Below are positions 10,188 through 17,603 of a stretch of DNA of 45,426 nucleotides, in pieces. The position numbers and the translations under genes were made by a program. Origin of the DNA: Elioraea sp. Yellowstone (GTDB lineage Bacteria; Pseudomonadota; Alphaproteobacteria; Acetobacterales; Acetobacteraceae). The notes under the pieces were generated by a model. The model was not told where the DNA came from and did not search any database. It worked only from the letters and a program-made list of their open reading frames with translations. Each line of letters starts with the position of its first letter. Position 1 is the stretch's first letter. Location of the stretch: NCBI RefSeq assembly GCF_006704265.1, contig NZ_VIKA01000011.1, forward strand, positions 1 to 45,426, read 5' to 3'.

Positions 10188-10258
10188 GGGCGGACGATAG
10201 CGGAACGCCGACCGCGGCACCATGCCGCGGCCACCGCGCTGGCACGCGGCGGCGACGC

Positions 10259-10346
10259 ATCGCGCGCGGGGCTGGTGGGGCGGCCGCGCGCGAACATGAC
10301 CCCGTACCAGCCCGCCGAAGGTCAAGCCTTCAGCGGGCTGGTATGA
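10259..10346. repeat. Partial BIME-like unit (spacer plus hairpin C)
   Basis: These 88 bases match 20706-20793 at 86 positions by eye, in the same orientation. They hold the GC-rich spacer (10261-10302) and hairpin C: arms 10305-10321 and 10327-10343 with a 5-base loop. Hairpin B is missing, so the unit is truncated at its left side. It lies in the divergent gap between the DsbA-family gene and the caspase-like gene, just upstream of an AT-rich promoter region. Confidence 0.85.
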
Positions 10347-10358
10347 AAACATCGTAGA

Positions 10359-10387
10359 TTGATTTATTTTATAAATTTTGACATAGT
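10359..10387 (+). promoter_or_regulatory. AT-rich promoter region of the caspase-like gene
   Basis: TTGATT at 10359-10364 and CATAGT at 10382-10387 with a 17-bp spacer. The surrounding stretch 10345-10395 is the most AT-rich segment I see in the window (for example GATTTATTTTATAAATTTTG), in sharp contrast to its neighbours. A TTGACA at 10378 has no good -10 partner. The exact boxes are uncertain; the AT-rich island is plain. Confidence 0.45.
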
Positions 10388-10409
10388 AAGCATAGCAGTC
10401 GGGGAGAGA

Positions 10410-11087
10410 ATGAAACCGATGACCGACAAGGTGTTCTTCATGCCGTTCGATCCGCGCCGCCCGGAATTCGTGTATGCACAGTTCGAGTATGGCGCGACGA
10501 AAGGAGGTATAGACAAGAACCAGATCCAGATCGACCACGAACTGGCCAAGGGACACCGCGCGATTTCGGTCTGGTGGCAGCCTGGCAAGAAGAACCCGTT
10601 CCTCGCGGGCCTGTCGGACGGCCAGATCTACATTCGCGGCCATGGCATGCCCGGCTACAAGTCCATCGAGGGGGGGCGCGGGGGCGAGCGGGTGGACTAC
10701 GACGAGGTCGTGGACCGGCTGCTCCAGAGCGGCCTGCGCAAGACCTTCGCCGGCAAGATCAAGTGCTACAGCTGCCACAGCGCCGAGTTCGGCGATACGG
10801 CCGGCAGCATGGATCGCGAGCAGGTCGGCACGCCGTTCGCGCAGCTCGTCGCCGATGAGCTCTATGCGCGCGGCGTCCGGAACTGCACCGTTTTCGGCTA
10901 CTGGGGCGCGATCGACAGCTTCGTGAAGGATGGTTCCGAAGGCCGGCACAAATACGTGCGGGTGAAGAAGGTCGTCGACGGCAGGATGCAGCAGGTGGAG
11001 TACGGCCGGGCGAGCGAGGCGCGCTACCAGTTCGTCGGGCGGCCGAGGCCGAAGAAGCCGGGCCTCCTCCAGCGCCTCTTCCGCTGA
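10410..11087 (+). CDS. Small stand-alone caspase-fold (clan CD)-like protein, uncharacterised
   Basis: 225 aa from ATG 10410; ATG 10419 is an alternative, and a GGGGAGAG sequence at 10401-10408 lies upstream of both. I do not recognise a named family. The pattern fits the caspase/C80/CHAT fold: a beta-strand ending in GHG (QIYIRGHG, His78), then a helix, then a strand leading to CYSCHS (KIKCYSCHS, Cys119 and Cys122, compare the A-C-x-S-G box). Next come a helix with FAQLVADELYARG and a strand, TVFGYWGAI. His78 and most likely Cys122 would be the catalytic dyad. There is no signal peptide, repeat region or partner domain; the C-terminus is basic. It is lower in GC than its neighbours, has its own AT-rich promoter and sits beside a repeat, which hints at transfer. 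The fold call is inference. Confidence 0.6.
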   Translation: MKPMTDKVFFMPFDPRRPEFVYAQFEYGATKGGIDKNQIQIDHELAKGHRAISVWWQPGKKNPFLAGLSDGQIYIRGHGMPGYKSIEGGRGGERVDYDEVVDRLLQSGLRKTFAGKIKCYSCHSAEFGDTAGSMDREQVGTPFAQLVADELYARGVRNCTVFGYWGAIDSFVKDGSEGRHKYVRVKKVVDGRMQQVEYGRASEARYQFVGRPRPKKPGLLQRLFR

Positions 11088-11215
11088 CCGGCATCTCTGT
11101 GGCCGCACTGCCCGGCCCGGCCCGCCGCGCGCCGGACCGGCGCGGTGAACGCAACGGTCTGTTAAGTGGCTTCGGCGATGGTACAGCCCTGGGTTGAACC
11201 TTCCGGAGAGCCACG

Positions 11216-12904
11216 ATGTCGTTCCTGATCGGCCTGCGCATCGGGCCGCGCCTCTACCTCGCGCTCGCGTTCCTGGGCCTCGTCGCCGTGGGCGGCCTCG
11301 CCGCCAGCCTGACGGCGCTCGCCACCTACGACCGTACGGTGCAGGCTCTGCAGAACGCGGCCGAGCGCACCCAGATCGCCGAACGAATCAATGGCCTCGT
11401 CTATGCCGTGGTGATGGACAGCCGGGGCATCTACATGTCCCCCGACACCGCGAAGGCGAAACAGTTCGCAGACGGCATCCGCCGCTTCCTGCCTGTGATC
11501 GAACGCGACGTGGCGCGCTGGGAGACGCTGATCCCCGAGGATCAGCGCCCAGCCTTCGCGGCCGTGAAGGCCTCGGCCGCCGAGTTCGTGCGGTTCCGCG
11601 CCGAGACGGCGCGGCTCGGCACCGAGGAGAGTCCGGCGGCCGCCAATGCCCAGGGCAACAACGAGGAGAACCGGCGCAACCGCAAGGCCTTCAACGACGC
11701 GCTGAAGGCGATCGCCGACGCCACTGCCGCGGAGGTCGAGGCGCGCGCAGCCGAAGTCGCCGGGCTCTTCGAGCGGCTCGCGCTCTGGCTCACGCTCGGC
11801 ACCGCGGCCGGGCTCGGCGTCGTCGGCCTGCTTGCCTGGCTGCTCGTCAGCCGCACCGTGGTGCGCCCGCTGGAGGCGGTGACGGGCGCGCTCGGGAGCC
11901 TGTCCGAGGGCCGCACCGACGTCGCCGTGCCGGGGGCGGAGCGGCGCGACGAGCTCGGCCGGCTTGCGCAGACCGCCGAGCGGTTCCGCGCCGCGCTGGT
12001 CGAACGGGCGGCGATGGAGCAGGCGCGGCTCGCCGAGGCGAAGGCGAAGGAGGCGCGCGCGGCGGCCATGGCCGAGGAGGTCACCCGCTTCGACGGCTCC
12101 GCCTCCGGCCTGCTCGCCCGGCTCTCGGAGTCCGCCGCGCGGCTGGATGCGGCGGTCGTGGCGATGCGCCATATCGCGGAGGTCTCGGCCCAGGGCTCGA
12201 CCGCGGCGGCCGGTGCGGCGGAAGAGGCCTCGGCGAACGTCCAGACGGTCGCCGCCGCGGCCGAGGAGCTCGCCGCCTCGATCGCCGAGATCACCCGCCA
12301 GGTGAGCGAGGCGGCGCGAATCGCCGGCCGTGCCGTCACCGAGGCGCGCAGCACCGATGCCACCGTCCAGAGCCTGGCCGAGGGCGCGCGCAAGATCGGC
12401 GAGGTGGTGCGGCTGATCAACGACATCGCCGGGCAGACCAACCTGCTCGCGCTGAACGCGACGATCGAGGCGGCGCGCGCGGGCGAGGCGGGCAAGGGCT
12501 TCGCCGTGGTCGCGTCCGAGGTGAAGAACCTCGCCAGCCAGACCGCCAAGGCGACCGAGGAGATCGGCGCGCAGATCGAGGGGATCCAGGGGGCGACCGA
12601 TCAGGCCGTGGTGGCGATCAAGGGGATCGGCGCGGTGATCGAGGAGGTCGACCGGATCGCCGCCGCGATCGCCGCCGCGGTCGAGGAGCAGGGCGCGGCG
12701 ACGCGCGAGATCGCACGCAACGTCCAGCAGGCCGCCTCCGGCACGGCCCTGGTGTCGGCGCGGGTCTCCGATGTCGGGCAGGCAGGGCGGGAGGCCGAGG
12801 CTCAGGCGGCGACCGTGGGGGAGGCCGCCGCGGCGGTTGCCGCCTCGGCCGGTGGCCTCAGGAGCGAGATCGACGCCTTCCTCGGCCGGATCAAGGCCGC
12901 CTGA
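11216..12904 (+). CDS. Methyl-accepting chemotaxis protein
   Basis: 562 aa. TM1 at about 13-36, a helical periplasmic sensor domain (~37-184, four-helix-bundle style), TM2 at about 185-206, a HAMP domain (~207-260, starting [11 protein letters not shown]) and a long coiled-coil signalling domain. The hairpin tip is [20 protein letters not shown] at about residues 401-420, followed by [12 protein letters not shown], which is the CheA/CheW contact. There is no CheR-tethering pentapeptide at the C-terminus. ATG 11216 follows a GGAGAG site. No che genes lie nearby, so this is a scattered receptor. The ligand cannot be inferred. Confidence 0.93.
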   Translation: MSFLIGLRIGPRLYLALAFLGLVAVGGLAASLTALATYDRTVQALQNAAERTQIAERINGLVYAVVMDSRGIYMSPDTAKAKQFADGIRRFLPVIERDVARWETLIPEDQRPAFAAVKASAAEFVRFRAETARLGTEESPAAANAQGNNEENRRNRKAFNDALKAIADATAAEVEARAAEVAGLFERLALWLTLGTAAGLGVVGLLAWLLVSRTVVRPLEAVTGALGSLSEGRTDVAVPGAERRDELGRLAQTAERFRAALVERAAMEQARLAEAKAKEARAAAMAEEVTRFDGSASGLLARLSESAARLDAAVVAMRHIAEVSAQGSTAAAGAAEEASANVQTVAAAAEELAASIAEITRQVSEAARIAGRAVTEARSTDATVQSLAEGARKIGEVVRLINDIAGQTNLLALNATIEAARAGEAGKGFAVVASEVKNLASQTAKATEEIGAQIEGIQGATDQAVVAIKGIGAVIEEVDRIAAAIAAAVEEQGAATREIARNVQQAASGTALVSARVSDVGQAGREAEAQAATVGEAAAAVAASAGGLRSEIDAFLGRIKAA

Positions 12905-12919
12905 GCAGCAGGGCCGGCC

Positions 12920-13156
12920 TCAGCGCCAGGCGGGCCGGCCCAGGTTCACCTGGTCGCTGCGGGTGAGCGCGCCGGCCGCCGCGCCGACGGCACCGCCGAT
13001 CAGCGCGCCCTCCAGCAGCGTCGCGCCGGTGACCGCGCCGATCGCAAGGCCGGCACCGGCGCCGATCGCACCGCCGGAGAGGGCACGGTCGCCGACGGTG
13101 TTGCCGCAGCCGGCAAGCGCCAGGGCCGCAAGGGTCAGGGCCACGAAGCGAGTCAT
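12920..13156 (-). CDS. Small glycine-zipper lipoprotein
   Basis: 78 aa from the ATG at 13156, preceded by GGAGA on the coding strand. A lipoprotein signal with lipobox LAGC (cleavage before Cys17 or so) is followed by a Gly/Ala-rich double glycine zipper (GAIGAGAGLAIGAVTGA, then GALIGGAVGAAAGAL) that should insert in or pack against a membrane. This resembles the 17-kDa antigen/OsmB glycine-zipper group. An upstream in-frame ATG at 13183 would spoil the signal peptide and is rejected. It is convergent with the chemoreceptor gene and probably transcribed alone. Confidence 0.8.
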   Translation of the reverse strand: MTRFVALTLAALALAGCGNTVGDRALSGGAIGAGAGLAIGAVTGATLLEGALIGGAVGAAAGALTRSDQVNLGRPAWR

Positions 13157-13308
13157 CGGGGGTCTCCGCTGCGAATCGGACATGGCTACACTCTACCCGA
13201 AGCTGTGGCGGGAAGACGGCGCCTTCGCGGCAGCGTCCCGCCGCGGCATCGCCGACCGGGGGCGCCACGAGGGCGCGGCCGCCATGGCGATGCAGCTCCA
13301 CATCGCAC

Positions 13309-13389
13309 CTACAGCACGCCCAGCAGGTAGAGCAGCAGGATCACCGGCAGGGGTACGCCCAGAAGCCAGAGCAGCACGCCGCGCATCAT
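13309..13389 (-). CDS. Very short membrane peptide (25-26 aa)
   Basis: This frame reads MMRGVLLWLLGVPLPVILLL and then YLLGVL, ending in TAG. It is almost entirely one hydrophobic helix with a central V-P-L-P kink. A GGAGG sits five bases before the second ATG (13386) and two before the first, so Met2 is probably the true start (25 aa). From memory, very similar peptides occur downstream of other genes in proteobacteria, usually without a name. It lies 54 bp after the COQ9 stop and may be the last gene of that operon. Function unknown; small single-pass peptides often stabilise membrane complexes. Confidence 0.6.
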   Translation of the reverse strand: MMRGVLLWLLGVPLPVILLLYLLGVL

Positions 13390-13443
13390 GTCCTCCGTTC
13401 CGGCCTCGCTGCGGCGTGAACGCCGGCCCGAGCGGCTGGTTCC

Positions 13444-14088
13444 TCAGGCGCGGCGCAGCCGTGCGAGCAGGCCGAACGGGTCGGGCAGGCGGGCGGCGAT
13501 CTCTCCCAGGCGCCGCTGCGCCTTCGGGATCAGCATCAGCGCCTCGATCCGGCGGTCGAGGAAGCGCAGCGTCTCCTCCGCGCCCTCGCTGTCGTCGCGC
13601 AGCCAGTAGAGCATGGTCGCGCCGTAGATCGCCGCCAGGCTCGCGCGCTTCGTGTACCAGGAGAAGTCGGCCGAGCGGTCGCCGATCGCACGCCAGATCG
13701 CATCGACCGTGCGCGCGGTGATCCGCGCCGCGGCCGGCGCGTTGTGCGGCAGGGCGAGCAGCGCGGTCGCGCGCGCCGCGGCCTCGCGGGCCCCGGCGTT
13801 CTGCTCGAGTCGGATGCGGATCGCCGCCGCCACGCGGTCGCGCACCCGCATGGCGGCGAGATCGAGTCCGCCCACCGCTTCGGCCATGCGGCGGTCGGCC
13901 AGGTCGCACCAGACCTCGATCGCCTCGACCGGGCCGCCGGGGAAGAGCAGGGGGAGGTCGGCCGGATCGAAGCCGGCATCCGCCAGCCCTGCGCGCAGCG
14001 CCTTGCGCGTCCAGCCGTCCAGCGGCACGTGCGGCAAGGCGGCCTCGACGGCCCTGTCGCGCTCCTCGCTCCGTTCGATTCCGCCCAT
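13444..14088 (-). CDS. COQ9-family ubiquinone biosynthesis protein
   Basis: 214 aa from the ATG at 14088 with a GAGGAG site. The COQ9 pattern is visible: an N-terminal helical part with a tryptophan-containing HVPLDGWTRKALRAG segment, and the C-terminal lipid-binding region including TVDAIWRAIGDRSADFSWYT and RASLAAIYGAT. COQ9 is a lipid-binding, TetR-fold-derived protein that presents quinone intermediates to the hydroxylase Coq7; its presence in bacteria is typical of alphaproteobacteria. It lies 13 bp downstream of peptide deformylase on the same strand and is likely co-transcribed with it. Confidence 0.88.
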   Translation of the reverse strand: MGGIERSEERDRAVEAALPHVPLDGWTRKALRAGLADAGFDPADLPLLFPGGPVEAIEVWCDLADRRMAEAVGGLDLAAMRVRDRVAAAIRIRLEQNAGAREAAARATALLALPHNAPAAARITARTVDAIWRAIGDRSADFSWYTKRASLAAIYGATMLYWLRDDSEGAEETLRFLDRRIEALMLIPKAQRRLGEIAARLPDPFGLLARLRRA

Positions 14089-14101
14089 GGCTGCTCCTCG
14101 T

Positions 14102-14674
14102 TCAGCCGTCGCGTCCGCCCGCCCTGGGCGCCTGCGCCGCTGCCTGGGCGGCGCGCGCGATCTCGTCGGTGAAGCCGAACAGCGCGAAGTCGTCCATCCG
14201 CATCGGGTAGAGGATGCCGTCGAGATGGTCGTATTCGTGCTGCACCACCCGCGCATGGAACCCCGCGACCGTGCGCTCGATCGGGGTCCCCTCGAGGTCG
14301 ACGCCGCGGTAGCGCACGCGCGCCGGCCGCGGCACCGCGCCGCGCAGGCCGGGGATCGACAGGCAGCCCTCCCAGGCCACGTCCACCTCCTCGCCGGCGG
14401 GCTCGACCTCCGGGTTGATCAGCACCTGCACGCCGGGGCCGGTCGGGATGTCGTCCGGCGCGCCGGTCAGCCGCTCGGGGCGGCAGCGGAAGACGAAGAG
14501 CCGCAGCGGCACGTGCACCTGCGGCGCGGCGAGGCCGGCGCCGTCGGCATCGAGCAGCGTCTCGACCATGTCGGCGACGAGCCGCCGGATCTCGGCCGCG
14601 CCCGGATCATCGACGGGGCTGGCGCGCGCCAGCAGAACAGGGTTGCCCATGCGGGCGATCTTGAGGATGGCCAT
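14102..14674 (-). CDS. def: Peptide deformylase
   Basis: 190 aa from the ATG at 14674. All three motifs are present: GAGLAAPQ (45-52, oxyanion Gln52), EGCLS (102-106, metal ligand Cys104) and HEYDH (146-150, metal ligands His146 and His150, catalytic Glu147). It removes the formyl group from the N-terminal Met of nascent proteins. The start [15 protein letters not shown] is standard for the family; the frame extends upstream without similarity. The gene is divergent from rpsU, another translation gene, and is followed by COQ9. A formyltransferase gene is not adjacent, as it is in many genomes. Confidence 0.94.
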   Translation of the reverse strand: MAILKIARMGNPVLLARASPVDDPGAAEIRRLVADMVETLLDADGAGLAAPQVHVPLRLFVFRCRPERLTGAPDDIPTGPGVQVLINPEVEPAGEEVDVAWEGCLSIPGLRGAVPRPARVRYRGVDLEGTPIERTVAGFHARVVQHEYDHLDGILYPMRMDDFALFGFTDEIARAAQAAAQAPRAGGRDG

Positions 14675-14697
14675 GCGGGATCCGCGCTGTTTGCCGA

Positions 14698-14726
14698 GAG
14701 ATAGGACGGATCGCCGCGCCGGCAAA
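14698..14726 (-). promoter_or_regulatory. Likely promoter of def (minus strand)
   Basis: On the minus strand, TTTGCC (14726-14721) and TATCTC (14703-14698) are separated by 17 bases. Transcription would begin near 14691, giving a leader of about 17 bases before the def start. The boxes are imperfect, but position and spacing are good. Confidence 0.4.
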
Positions 14727-14868
14727 GCCGGGGGCCGGCCTTCCGCGCCGCGCGCCCGTGTGCTATCCACGCCCCTCCCGAGCCGGCCTCCGTCTCGGGC
14801 CTGTTTTTGCGCCCGCAGGTGACCCCGATCCCGGGGAGGGCGTGAGAGACGATGGAGGGTGTCTGCAC

Positions 14869-15072
14869 GTGCAGGTTCTGGTTCGCGACAACAACGTCGA
14901 CCAGGCGCTGAAGGCGCTGAAGAAGAAGATGCAGCGGGAGGGGATCTTCCGCGAGATGAAGCTCCGCCGCCACTACGAGAAGCCGTCCGAGCGCCGCGCG
15001 CGCGAGGAGGCCGAGGCCGTGCGCCGCGCCCGCAAGCTGGAGCGCAAGCGGCTGGAGCGCGAGGGGTTCTGA
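14869..15072 (+). CDS. rpsU: 30S ribosomal protein S21
   Basis: 67 aa from GTG 14869, with GGAGGG eight bases upstream. The sequence [20 protein letters not shown], then a Met-Gln-Arg-Glu-Gly segment and a very basic [16 protein letters not shown] tail, is S21. It joins the 30S platform near the anti-Shine-Dalgarno end of 16S rRNA and helps initiation. The extended basic C-terminal tail is usual in alphaproteobacteria. A longer frame from 14758 has no family match upstream of the GTG. Possible promoter boxes TTCCGC (14741) and TATCCA (14764) would leave a leader of about 90 bases. Confidence 0.94.
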   Translation: MQVLVRDNNVDQALKALKKKMQREGIFREMKLRRHYEKPSERRAREEAEAVRRARKLERKRLEREGF

Positions 15073-15083
15073 CCCGATGTCCG

Positions 15084-15101
15084 GGGGCGCGCCTGCGCCC
15101 C
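15084..15101 (+). terminator. Hairpin after rpsU
   Basis: GGGGCGC (15084-15090), loop GCCT, GCGCCCC (15095-15101): a perfect 7-bp stem 12 bases after the rpsU stop. No U-run follows, so it may end transcription weakly or protect the 3' end of the mRNA. Confidence 0.4.
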
Positions 15102-15192
15102 GTCGAGGCGATCAGACCGCGGTTCGGGCCCGCCCGGAGCCGCGGTTCGGTTTTCCAGGGCAGGCGAATCGCCGATCGGTGATGCAGCCACG

Positions 15193-15744
15193 ATGGGCCT
15201 GATGCGCGCGATCATCGGCACGATCCTGGGGCTGGTGCGCTGGCTTGGCGCGCTGGCGCTCCGGCTGCTGACGCCCTGGCGCTGGTTCCGCCGCCGCCAG
15301 CCGGCTGCGGTGCCCGCGCCCGCCGGCGCGCAGGCCGAGGAGGACTGGCCCGAGATGCCCCGGATCGGCAAGCCGGGCAGCGCGACCGACGAGCAGGTCG
15401 AGGCGCTGATGGAGCTGCGGGTCGTTCCGGCCCCGCCCTGCCGCGACCTGCACGACTATTCGGCCGAGGAGGCGCAGGCGATCCTGGACGCGATCGCCTT
15501 CGCCCGTGCCGTGACGGCGCAGGTGACCGGCGGCGAGGACGAGGACGCGCCCCCCGAGGCACTGACCGCGCTGCTGAACGAACTCCTGGCCGAAACGCTC
15601 GCCGATGCCGAGCTCCGCGCCTTCGCGCTGCGCTGGGCGAAGAGCGGCGCGTCGATGCCGATCCGCGAGAACACCACCTTCGAGAAGGCGCGCGCGGTGG
15701 TGCTGCGCCACTGGCAGCCGCACGAGGCGCCGGCCTCTACCTGA
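15193..15744 (+). CDS. Hypothetical membrane-anchored protein
   Basis: 183 aa. One N-terminal hydrophobic segment (~5-27) is followed by a basic stop-transfer cluster (WRWFRRRQ), an Ala/Pro linker and a soluble, acidic helical domain (~45-183). I recognise no family. A cytoplasmic helical domain tethered to the inner membrane is the simplest topology. The first 50 residues look like an anchor of variable sequence. The 3' end overlaps the convergent DUF3293 gene by 8 bases. No ribosome-binding site is evident before ATG 15193. Confidence 0.65.
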   Translation: MGLMRAIIGTILGLVRWLGALALRLLTPWRWFRRRQPAAVPAPAGAQAEEDWPEMPRIGKPGSATDEQVEALMELRVVPAPPCRDLHDYSAEEAQAILDAIAFARAVTAQVTGGEDEDAPPEALTALLNELLAETLADAELRAFALRWAKSGASMPIRENTTFEKARAVVLRHWQPHEAPAST

Positions 15745-16216
15745 GCAGCACCAGCTGCGCCGGGCCCTCTGCCGGCACCCAGACCACGGCGTTCTGCTCG
15801 AACATCCGGCCGAGTTCGGCCGCCCGCGCCACTCCGTCGAGGGCGACCAGGAACGAGGGTTCCGGCGCCCACCCGCCGGCATCGTCTCCGCCCGCGCCGG
15901 CCAGGAACGGCCAGCCCTGCGCCTCGATGTGCGCGCGCAGCCGCGCCATCGCCGCCGCGTTCGCGGCCTCGTCCTGGCGCTGCCCGCGCGGGTTGCAGGC
16001 CGTGACGAACGCCGCGCCGGCGCAGCCCCGGGCGCCCAGCCAGGCCTGGGTGCGCGGTGCCGGCGCGCCGATCCTGAGCGTCTCGGCGCCTTCCGGCAGC
16101 TCCACCCGGTACCAGGCCGCGCGGTAGGCGGCGATCAGCGCCGCCGACAGGCGTGACCGCCCTGCCGGCTCGCGGCCCGCGCTGGCCTTGCCCTCGTTCG
16201 CGTCGTTCTCGCCCAC
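15737..16216 (-). CDS. DUF3293-family protein
   Basis: 159 aa from GTG 16216. The DUF3293 landmarks are visible: LIAAYRAAWY near the N-terminus, AFVTACNPRG in the middle, a tryptophan-plus-Glu segment near GGWAPEPSFLV, and a C-terminal FEQNAVVWVP. The family is small, soluble and of unknown function. The frame runs on upstream to 16528 with low-complexity Arg-rich sequence, which I reject. The start is uncertain, because the conserved part begins only at LSAALIAAYR. It converges on and slightly overlaps the preceding hypothetical gene. Confidence 0.7.
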   Translation of the reverse strand: MGENDANEGKASAGREPAGRSRLSAALIAAYRAAWYRVELPEGAETLRIGAPAPRTQAWLGARGCAGAAFVTACNPRGQRQDEAANAAAMARLRAHIEAQGWPFLAGAGGDDAGGWAPEPSFLVALDGVARAAELGRMFEQNAVVWVPAEGPAQLVLLR

Positions 16217-16565
16217 TGGGTCAGTCGCCGCTCGCTGGTCGCTCTCGGCTTGGCGCGTGTGCCGCTTGCGCTCGCCCTGCCGTTCGTTTCCGCGCAGGGG
16301 CGTGCCTCTCCGGTGGTCGGGCTTCTGCATCGGCCCCGACGCGGGTGTGCACTCCGTGCGGCTGTCTTTGCCGGCTTGGGGGACGACGCGGAGTGGTTTG
16401 GCATCGCAACGTCCTGCCTCCTCCGTTCGCGCGCACGCCGCGGCCGTTCGTCCATCGGACGCGCGCATGCCAGCCGAGGTGCGCAGCCCCGGGCGACCCC
16501 GGTTGCCCCGGGCGCCCGGCCGCCGCATGATCGCGTTCCGGTGAGGCCACGACAGGGAGACGATC
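16217..16565. other. 349-bp intergenic region before the TAXI-TRAP operon
   Basis: I see no convincing gene. A plus-strand frame at 16188-16544 is Arg/Ser/Pro-rich with no similarity. Near the end, two copies of CCCCGGGCG occur about 19 bases apart. An AGGGAGA sequence nine bases before 16566 serves as the ribosome-binding site of the TAXI gene. The promoter of the transporter operon is presumably here, but no clear boxes stand out. Confidence 0.4.
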
Positions 16566-17537
16566 GTGACGACACGACGGATGATTCTCGCGGCCGCGGC
16601 GGCGCTGGCGGCGGCCGGCCCGGCGCAGGCGCAGACCTATGAGATGGTGGCCGGCGCGCTCGGCGGCGGCTGGTATACCATGGCGACGGGGCTGTCGCAG
16701 ATCCTGCAGGAGAACGTGCCCGGGCTGACCATCCGCGTCGTGCCGGGCGGTGGGCTCGGCAATCCGACGCGGGTGCAGAACGGTGTCAGCCAGATCGGCT
16801 TCGGCCTCGACTTCCTCGTCTCCTCGGCGATCAAGGGCGAGGAGCCGTATCGCGCGCCGCACGACAAGATCAGCCATATCGGCGTGGGCTGGAGCCCGAC
16901 CGAGCATCACATGCTCCGCCGCACCGACGAGGGGCCGGCCGACATGAAGGCGATCCTGACCATGCGCGGACTGCGCATCGGCACGCCGCAATCGACCTCG
17001 TCCGACACGCTGACGCTGATCCATATCCTCAAGCATCTCGGTTCGAGCTTCGACAAGATCCGGGCGGATGGCGGTCGCGTGGTGCAGGGCAGCTACACCG
17101 ACATCGCCAACGCCTTCATGGACGGACAGGTGGACTACCTGTACGTGGCGCTCGCCCGCCCCGCGGCGATGGTGAACGAGATCGTGCGCGGCCGTCGACC
17201 CGCCACGCTGGTCGCCTTCCCGCAGGACATCCGCGACCACCTCTCGCGCACCTACGGATTCAGCCAGGGTGTGATCCCGGCCGGTACCTATCCCGCGCCG
17301 ATGCAGACCGGCGAGGTGCCGGTCACCACCATGGACACCGTGCTGGTCGTGCCGACGGCGATGCCCGAGGACGTCGTCTACCGGATGCTCAAGGCCGTGA
17401 TCGCCAACCGCGCGCGGCTGAAGGACATCCATCCCTCGATGGCCGCGTTCGACCCGGCGGTGGCATGCAAGTATCCCGGCGCGCCGCTCCACCCAGGCGC
17501 AAGGCGCGCCTACGCCGAAGCCGGCTGCACGCCCTGA
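16566..17537 (+). CDS. TAXI-family TRAP transporter solute-binding protein
   Basis: 323 aa from GTG 16566. A signal peptide (MTTRRMILAAAAALAAAGPA, cleavage after AQA) is followed by the TAXI-type binding domain: GALGGGWYTMATGLSQIL, VVPGGGLGNPTRV and QNGVSQIGFG. The C-terminal part contains the membrane-side partner contacts typical of these proteins. It captures a substrate in the periplasm and delivers it to the fused TRAP permease encoded next. TAXI proteins usually bind dicarboxylates or amino acids; the neighbouring cycloisomerase suggests an organic acid. A strong hairpin lies after the stop and could keep this mRNA more abundant than the permease message. Confidence 0.9.
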   Translation: MTTRRMILAAAAALAAAGPAQAQTYEMVAGALGGGWYTMATGLSQILQENVPGLTIRVVPGGGLGNPTRVQNGVSQIGFGLDFLVSSAIKGEEPYRAPHDKISHIGVGWSPTEHHMLRRTDEGPADMKAILTMRGLRIGTPQSTSSDTLTLIHILKHLGSSFDKIRADGGRVVQGSYTDIANAFMDGQVDYLYVALARPAAMVNEIVRGRRPATLVAFPQDIRDHLSRTYGFSQGVIPAGTYPAPMQTGEVPVTTMDTVLVVPTAMPEDVVYRMLKAVIANRARLKDIHPSMAAFDPAVACKYPGAPLHPGARRAYAEAGCTP

Positions 17538-17556
17538 CGCTCGTCGCCCTGCTCGC

Positions 17557-17580
17557 CGGGCCGGGATCCTTCCCGGCCCG
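17557..17580 (+). terminator. Intra-operon hairpin after the TAXI binding-protein gene
   Basis: CGGGCCGGGA, loop TCCT, TCCCGGCCCG: a perfect 10-bp stem 20 bases after the stop, with no U-tract. Such structures between binding-protein and permease genes commonly stabilise the upstream message or lower read-through. Confidence 0.5.
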
Positions 17581-17603
17581 CCCGTATTCGTAACGGCCCG
17601 CGC

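Noticed and set aside
10378-10383. A perfect TTGACA -35 box before the caspase-like gene
   Set aside because: No -10-like hexamer lies 15-19 bases downstream; the sequence there is GGGGAG. The TTGATT/CATAGT pair upstream fits better.
16188-16544. A 118-codon plus-strand frame in the gap before the TAXI gene
   Set aside because: Its composition is Arg/Ser/Pro-rich, it has no ribosome-binding site and no family resemblance, and it overlaps the DUF3293 gene start.
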